From Ciona intestinalis (taxonomy: Eukaryota; Chordata; Ascidiacea; Phlebobranchia; Cionidae), in NCBI RefSeq assembly GCF_000224145.3, contig NC_020172.2, forward strand, positions 2,007,962 through 2,071,961: 64,000 nucleotides of DNA, in the 5' to 3' direction. Under the pieces are notes generated by a model. That model had not been told where the DNA came from and ran no database searches. It saw only the letters and a program-made list of their open reading frames with translations. The position numbers were made by a program, and so were the translations under genes. Below are positions 59,201-64,000 of this stretch, piece by piece. How positions within the stretch are numbered: the first letter of the stretch is position 1; each line of letters begins with the position of its first letter.

Positions 59201-60574
59201 ATAGTAATCAACGTAAGGTGCGAGGTGACGGCATTTACCATACCAGTGAGTCAGTCAGGTCAACGTTGGATTCCAACTTAATTCATCTTATCGTGTTGTA
59301 AGAAATATATACAGTTTGAGCTAATAGAATAAACTTTCGACTGTAAAAGACCGCTGGTAATTGTTAAAATAATTGAATCATGCTGGTAAGCGGGCACGAT
59401 TTGGAAAAAAGGAATATCAACTGCTAACGCTACCTTACCCTAGTTTAATCTATTGTTTAAACTTAACCTATAACAATTCACGCGAAATTGCAAAAAAAAA
59501 CAAGTTTTTGAACTTTCAATAAAACATCGAAAGTTTTGTACGCACATTTCTTTATTCTTTGACATTATTACATTATGATTCGACGGCGCATGTCAGACAC
59601 TAATCTGATTAAAGTCGGGTCGATATTTAACCTTTAACCCACAGAGGAATCATGCCTTCTAAATATAGAAACCGATTCTCAAAATAATTTAGAAACCTCG
59701 TTTATGTCAATAGCAAAAGCTTAATATTCCAAGGAATGCCAAATGAATAAATAGATATAATTAATCATCAGAGTGTCATAAAAAGGGCGGTTGATAAACC
59801 CCCAATACTAAACTATACCCACATAAAACTTTACGAACAGAAAAAGTAGTATAGGCTACTTGCCTTGAAAAAGGGATAAGTAACAAATTTATTTTTACAG
59901 ACAACACTGTGCGATATGATGTCATACCATTCTCCTATTGTGTCACGTGCGCGATATTCGAGCTCCTATTGGCTGGCCAAGGAATCGCGTACGTCATCAT
60001 ATACATTATAACAGATGACGAATTCCGACCTGCGATATTGAAGCCTTTCAGCGCAATAGGATGTACGGTGAGTTAGAAACGATGCCGTTATTGCGTGTAA
60101 CATACAGGTTAGTAGGTTGGGGTATAAGATGGTCTACGCCCTACGGTACAGAACATAACAAGTATAGTCGTATTTGCTGTGTAGTAAATACCACTACTAA
60201 TCTCGAATGCTATCTCTTCTTGTTATTAAGTCAACGCTAATCGAAATCCTAGACACAACTTAGTCTACGTGAAGTAACGTAATAATTACAAAATCCTCTC
60301 AAAAGAATTTACATTGAATCGTTGGTTCTTGGCGCCGTAACTACTGCTACGACTGCATGGATTTAACATTTCCAATACGCAGAACTGCTTAACCAAACAC
60401 TGAAACTGAAATTTTTCGAAATGGCAAGAAATAATGTCGTCTGTTTTTCTGCAGAAAACCTACCGAAAACCTCGCCGCAAATATTCAATAGACCGCAGGA
60501 GGTCTAGGGTTGAATCAGGAGTTGACTATAACGGCGCTGGGTTACAAATGAGAACCACTAATTCCGGAGATTGA
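56252..60574 (+). CDS. Multi-pass membrane protein, probable rhodopsin-like receptor (C-terminal half)
   Basis: Five exons join in phase: 56252-56507, 57943-58141, 58585-58806, 59901-60067 and 60455-60574 (stop TGA). The first, preceded by a long pyrimidine tract and entered in phase 2, reads YHTGELLPPKVAAILIGSGW and FCFVIGLSV (TM4 with a Trp at the usual place), then WLLGCGMLMVFVITVQML (TM5). The second and third form a long polar loop (NKRAKERK, SNENSEADAND). Then IFCSIVFTLTNFIPFYILII (TM6 with Pro) and YVIIYIITDDEFRPAILK (TM7 and helix 8). The basic tail is KTYRKPRRKYSIDRRRSR. The entry codon plus YHTG could complete a DRY motif. TM1-TM3 exons were not found. AATAAA lies at about 60695. 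The coding gene is secure; the receptor class is an inference. Confidence 0.65.
56571..56758. mobile_element. GTGGGG...GGGACACC miniature element in a receptor intron
   Basis: Inverted ends TATAGTGGGATGGGAAAGA and TCTTCTCCCACC..CTATA, each next to GGGACACC / GTGTCCC. 188 nt, no coding capacity. Confidence 0.75.
56805..56920 (+). repeat. Fragment of the TATACACC..CGTGCC repeat
   Basis: TTTTGTCTTATACACCTCGT, then GCCCGCTTAC, matches 61560-61590 and more weakly 22300-22330. Ends not defined. Confidence 0.45.
57566..57761. mobile_element. GTGGGG...GGGACACC miniature element, best-preserved copy
   Basis: Left TATAGTGGGGTGGGGAAGAT, right ATCTTCCCCCATCGTACTAT; about 196 nt. Interior matches the 56571 copy (TTTTATAACTCTTTGAATGT). 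Confidence 0.8.
57825..57874. other. Assembly gap in a receptor intron
   Basis: 50 N, followed by a single N at 57930, 12 nt before the exon at 57943. Sequence quality near this exon is therefore doubtful. Confidence 0.95.
58190..58360 (+). repeat. tRNA-derived SINE fragment
   Basis: A B-box-like TGGGTTCGAGACTGGG, then GAGATACTTACCGGCAATTG and CCAACCCAGTGGTCACTAAT, is related to the SINE at 11210. It lies in the intron after the second visible receptor exon. Confidence 0.55.
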
Positions 60575-60956
60575 TTTCCTTCTGTCGAGCAGTATGCATG
60601 CGCATGTGGCATGACCGTGACGTCGTATTGGTGCTTGTGAATCAGCAACGCCAATGGTGGGACTTAAACCGAGGATCTCTGACTTGCCGTTTAAAATAAA
60701 GCTGATTTTTTCCTATGTTTTGTTTGTTTGTTTACTCAACAAGCTGCCGAATAAACTGTTTTGTTTTTTTGTAAATAAACCAAAATATGTTCCTTTCTAA
60801 TCGTGTTTACTACCACAGCAGCATAAAAATATAGATATCTGTAAAAAAACTAGGAACTAATTATTAGCAGCAACAAACCGATAAAGAATCTACTGTAAGC
60901 AAATCTACTGTAAGCAGACAACTTCTGATAACGTAATACGAGATACTATGACGTCA

Positions 60957-63591
60957 TCAACGCCAAGCTGGAAAAGATTTTGAGGTTGATCGTTTACGAC
61001 CGCCAGATGTCACAGAACAGTTTAGAAGGCTCGTGTCTGCTGACTGTAGAATGTATAAGATGAGTTTTATGCTCACTGTAAGTTAGAACACATGATACCA
61101 AACTCTTACATTTTTCAAAGATTGTTTCAACGGACTGGAAGCCACACTTGGTTGAAATATACTCTGTGAATAAACATGAAAGACAATATTATACTAACTG
61201 TTCGTCATATTCTAGCCAATCTTATACGCCATGTATTAAAGTTAACTATATATACGGGATATTGTGTGCTAACGGTAAGCATCATACCCTAATGGTAGTA
61301 TATAGAATACAATATTCTTGACAGTAATTAAAAGTTATATAAACCTTATTATCAAAGGGAGGATTGCCTTTTAAATAACGAAGCAAATTCTCGGCTGCTA
61401 CTTTCGTGTCTCCGGTAGGTGTCGCTGAAGAGGAGTACATACCAAGTATCTGGGATATTTCACTCATCTGTAATTAAATGAATGAATGAATGAATGAATG
61501 AATGAATGAATGAACGTAACTTATTAATTCTTACAACGAGTCGTTAAAACACGGTTGTTCCGTTTTATACACCGCGTGCCCGCTTACGAGTTACCACGCA
61601 GCATGTAACACGTATGAGCCCAAGGATTTAGACCAGGATTTAGACTTTGTCCCGTTAAATCATATTGCTGGTCTATTGTCCAAATACGAATCGTTAACCT
61701 GGTCCCTCATTCTTTTTTATATGTTGGTGCGTACGGCGAGTTAAGATAATATTAAACAACTGTAGAATAAAAAATATTTCAAAACCTGTGCCGGACTGAA
61801 GATGGACGGTGATTGGTCGGTTAGTTGTGGGAGGGGAGTTGCCATGGTAACGGGTTGGTTTACCTTCACATCGGTTGGAGCGAAACGAACGACAGGCTTC
61901 GACCGTTTCGTGGTTGTTGAACTAACAATATTATGATGTGATTAACGTTGTAGCGGCAGATAAAGAAAATTGACGAATTACCTGGTAAGTACGTGATTTG
62001 TAGTTGCCATAGCAACGGTCATAGGAACCAACTTGTTCTGCTTGACTGGCACAAGATCAGGTGACGCTGCAACGAACAACAGCGAAGTCGTTTCAGGATA
62101 AGTTAAAAACTAGGGCAAAGCGTCAGACAAAAGCTTATGCAACACATACCATGAGACTGATGTTGTACCATATGTTGACTGGTGTGTGGTTGGTTTCGAA
62201 CCACTGCTGGTTGTTCTACTGCATTCTCTTTGTTGTCTTCATTATGACGTAGTGACACGTCATCGACCATGGTTGACACGGGGTCACCTGGAGGTCGCTG
62301 TAGAAGCTGCGATCGTGATGTCATAGTTGAAATGTGACATCCGGTTCATTATGACGTCACAATGAGATGCTATTCACTAATTCTCACGATATTTCGTGAC
62401 AATGGTGATTCTTATGAAATAATCGTGTACGGAAGTATGTGTCACGTCATAATAGATAACGCTACGTTTCGTGGAGGTAGGTGAATAGGGTTCGAGATAT
62501 TTTGGGAAATGTTATGGTCATTTCGGTTTACATTACGTCCCTTTTTTGTTTATTTATATATATATATATATATTTATTTCTATATTTGAATGAATGATGT
62601 AAAATGGGAAACAAAATCTTTTAAGCTAAGCAATAAATATTCGTACAGAAAGTTTGTTGCTCACCATTTGAACATAATGTTGCAACTGCTTCTGTCGTAC
62701 AACCTCATCCATCACTATGGAGTTGTCATGACGAATTGGCTCAACCACGCTATGGACATATGTATAAGTTAGATTACGTGGCTCTGGGAATGTACATTCA
62801 GTTACAGTGTTGCGTGTGCGTGCAATAACGTTGTTGCCGTGGCGACGCTGATTAATTTGTTTCAATGCTCTTTTATCGTTCCATTTAGTAGTAAGCAACA
62901 CATATTTACAGAATGTTATAACGATATCCTCACTACCGTAAAACAGCGTTGTTAACTGTTCATTACAACACTAGGAAATACGGAAAATTAGGTGCTAACG
63001 GTGTCCCATTTTACCCCACAATATTATATATACCTTGGTTGTGGTTGTTGCATTAGTTGGTCACTTGGTTGTGTTTGTGGTACAGGTATAGGGTGATTTG
63101 GTTGAGGAACAGAATCATAATATTGTTGAATTCGACTCGAAAATGATGGAATTTGTGGATAACTGGTAGTTGTACTGTGTATTGGATATACTGTAGTTAG
63201 GTATGTATGTAGTTACAGCAAGTTTATTAATAAAATTGGCCAATTACACTATTTTAATAATGTTGTACATGTACAGTACTGAAATATAATACATTACATA
63301 TTCATTTTAAAATTCATACTAAAATTGCAAACTGGTAAAATTGCTTTAATAACATTGCTTATACTACTATGCACCAACTAAAACTACACAAGGTTCATTC
63401 AATGAAAATTAGAACCTCATTGTAATATACAACTTTAGGCCAAGTAAACAGATAAGAAAACATTACTTTTCTATCTAATGAACCACACTACTATAATAAT
63501 GCAAATGTAGTTATGTTTAGTTAACACTTCACCTTTGACTTATGTCGCTGATAAGTGATAAATTAGTAAGCGGTTCTTCCGTGATATCCAT
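60957..63591 (-). CDS. Eight-exon gene for a 348-residue protein of unknown family
   Basis: Exons: 63533-63591 (ATG), 63034-63174, 62665-62932, 62150-62297, 61982-62066, 61786-61921, 61345-61467 and 60957-61043 (TGA). They sum to 1,047 nt, 349 codons with the stop, and all phases match. N-terminus MDITEEPLTNLSLISDISQ; then a Gln/Pro-rich stretch (PQPNHPIPVPQTQPSDQLMQ); a central part with YVHSVVEPIRHDNSIVMDEV; a polar part (RHNEDNKENAVEQPAVV); near the end AENLLRYLKGNPPFDNK; and a basic C-terminus (GGRKRSTSKSFPAWR). No signal peptide, membrane segment or known domain is seen; the composition suggests an intracellular, perhaps nuclear, protein. The third exon could instead start at 62869 (also phase-compatible). 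The gene converges on the receptor gene. Confidence 0.75.
61474..61515. repeat. TGAA tetranucleotide microsatellite
   Basis: About ten units of TGAA/ATGA just 5' (minus-strand sense) of the exon at 61345-61467; interrupted only at its right end by GAACG. Confidence 0.9.
61515..61640. repeat. TATACACC..CGTGCCCGC repeat in the 61468-61785 intron
   Basis: GTTCCGTTTTATACACCGCG, then TGCCCGCTTACGAGTTACC, is shared with 56830 and 22300. Confidence 0.5.
62552..62580. repeat. TA dinucleotide run
   Basis: TATATATATATATATATA inside the intron 62298-62664. Confidence 0.85.
62995..63031. mobile_element. Terminal fragment of the GTGGGG...GGGACACC element
   Basis: GGTGTCCCATTTTACCCCAC ends only a few bases from the donor of the exon at 63034. 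No opposite terminus is seen. Confidence 0.45.
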
Positions 63592-64000
63592 CTTTTGTGT
63601 AACTAAGATAAGTTGGTTTGTTTAATATTGATAAAAAATATTGATGTGGTGTATGCTATGCTATGTAAAGAAGTGTGGTATGTTGGCATAGGTATATCGC
63701 AACTTTAAAACAATCATGAGCAGGTGTTTTAACAATGTTTTAAACATAAAAATATGCTTTATCCTGTTAGGTGTATAAACCAACATGCAGCCAAAGTACA
63801 TTTTCTTGCAATATTAATCGATGAAGTTTCCTATGTTTGGTGACCATCAGTGTTACTGGATTTTAGCAATGTCACTCCAGATTTTATGCAAAGCTAAGAA
63901 AAGTCAAAAATGTGTCTAAACTTGTGTAGCAAAGAACTGTGACAGTAAAATATTAGGAAATGTCCAAGACTCATCAAACAGCGTAAACACAAGACTATAA
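63592..64000. other. Upstream flank of the eight-exon gene
   Basis: 409 nt of AT-rich sequence 5' of the ATG at 63591. No gene or clear promoter motif recognised. Confidence 0.4.

Overview
Eukaryotic genomic DNA, AT-rich, with many short introns and abundant small non-autonomous transposons. The gene density, intron sizes and a short inverted-repeat element whose ends read GTGGGGTGGGGAAGATGGGACACC on the top strand suggest a tunicate of the Ciona type. That assignment rests on pattern recognition only. There are three assembly gaps: 19917-19966, 52922-53921 and 57825-57874.

Region 1 (about 51-46072, possibly to 51356, minus strand) is one giant gene that runs off the left edge. It is read from right to left. 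Its N-terminal part (46072 to 35795) encodes a short cysteine-rich EGF-like exon and three C-type-lectin-like domains (CTLDs), of which the first two are irregular. From 33932 to 51 follows an array of 65 copies of a small cysteine-rich module. Each module is 79 residues, built from an 83-nt exon (x1) and a 154-nt exon (x2), with the pattern C-x8-C-x10-C-x9-C around a GPH motif and an invariant-looking Trp. Two module types strictly alternate: A (GPHSVECLTTIW.SKGC..GTKAP.KL) and B (GPHSIDCLITIWEEVGC..KG..YPGNLT). I name no known Pfam family for this module. I number modules 1-65 in protein order, so odd numbers are B and even numbers are A. I checked splice borders and phases for every exon. 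124 of 129 module exons are exactly 83 or 154 nt, three differ by one nucleotide (modules 16, 23, 61), and two are cut by a gap. The visible product exceeds 5,700 residues. With CTLDs, many probable disulphides and N-glycosylation sequons, it is presumably extracellular.

Region 2 (about 33.9-53 kb) holds the large introns of the N-terminal part. They are packed with nested hAT-like elements (several with 8-bp target duplications I could read), a TTAA-bounded piggyBac-like element, and a minisatellite rich in CACGTG.

Region 3 (56252-60574, plus strand) holds five phase-compatible exons of a multi-pass membrane protein that best fits TM4 to the C-terminal tail of a rhodopsin-like receptor. The exons for TM1-TM3 were not found and may lie in the 1-kb gap. 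Region 4 (63591-60957, minus strand) is a complete-looking eight-exon gene for a 348-residue protein of unknown family. It converges on the receptor gene with 382 bp between the two stop codons.
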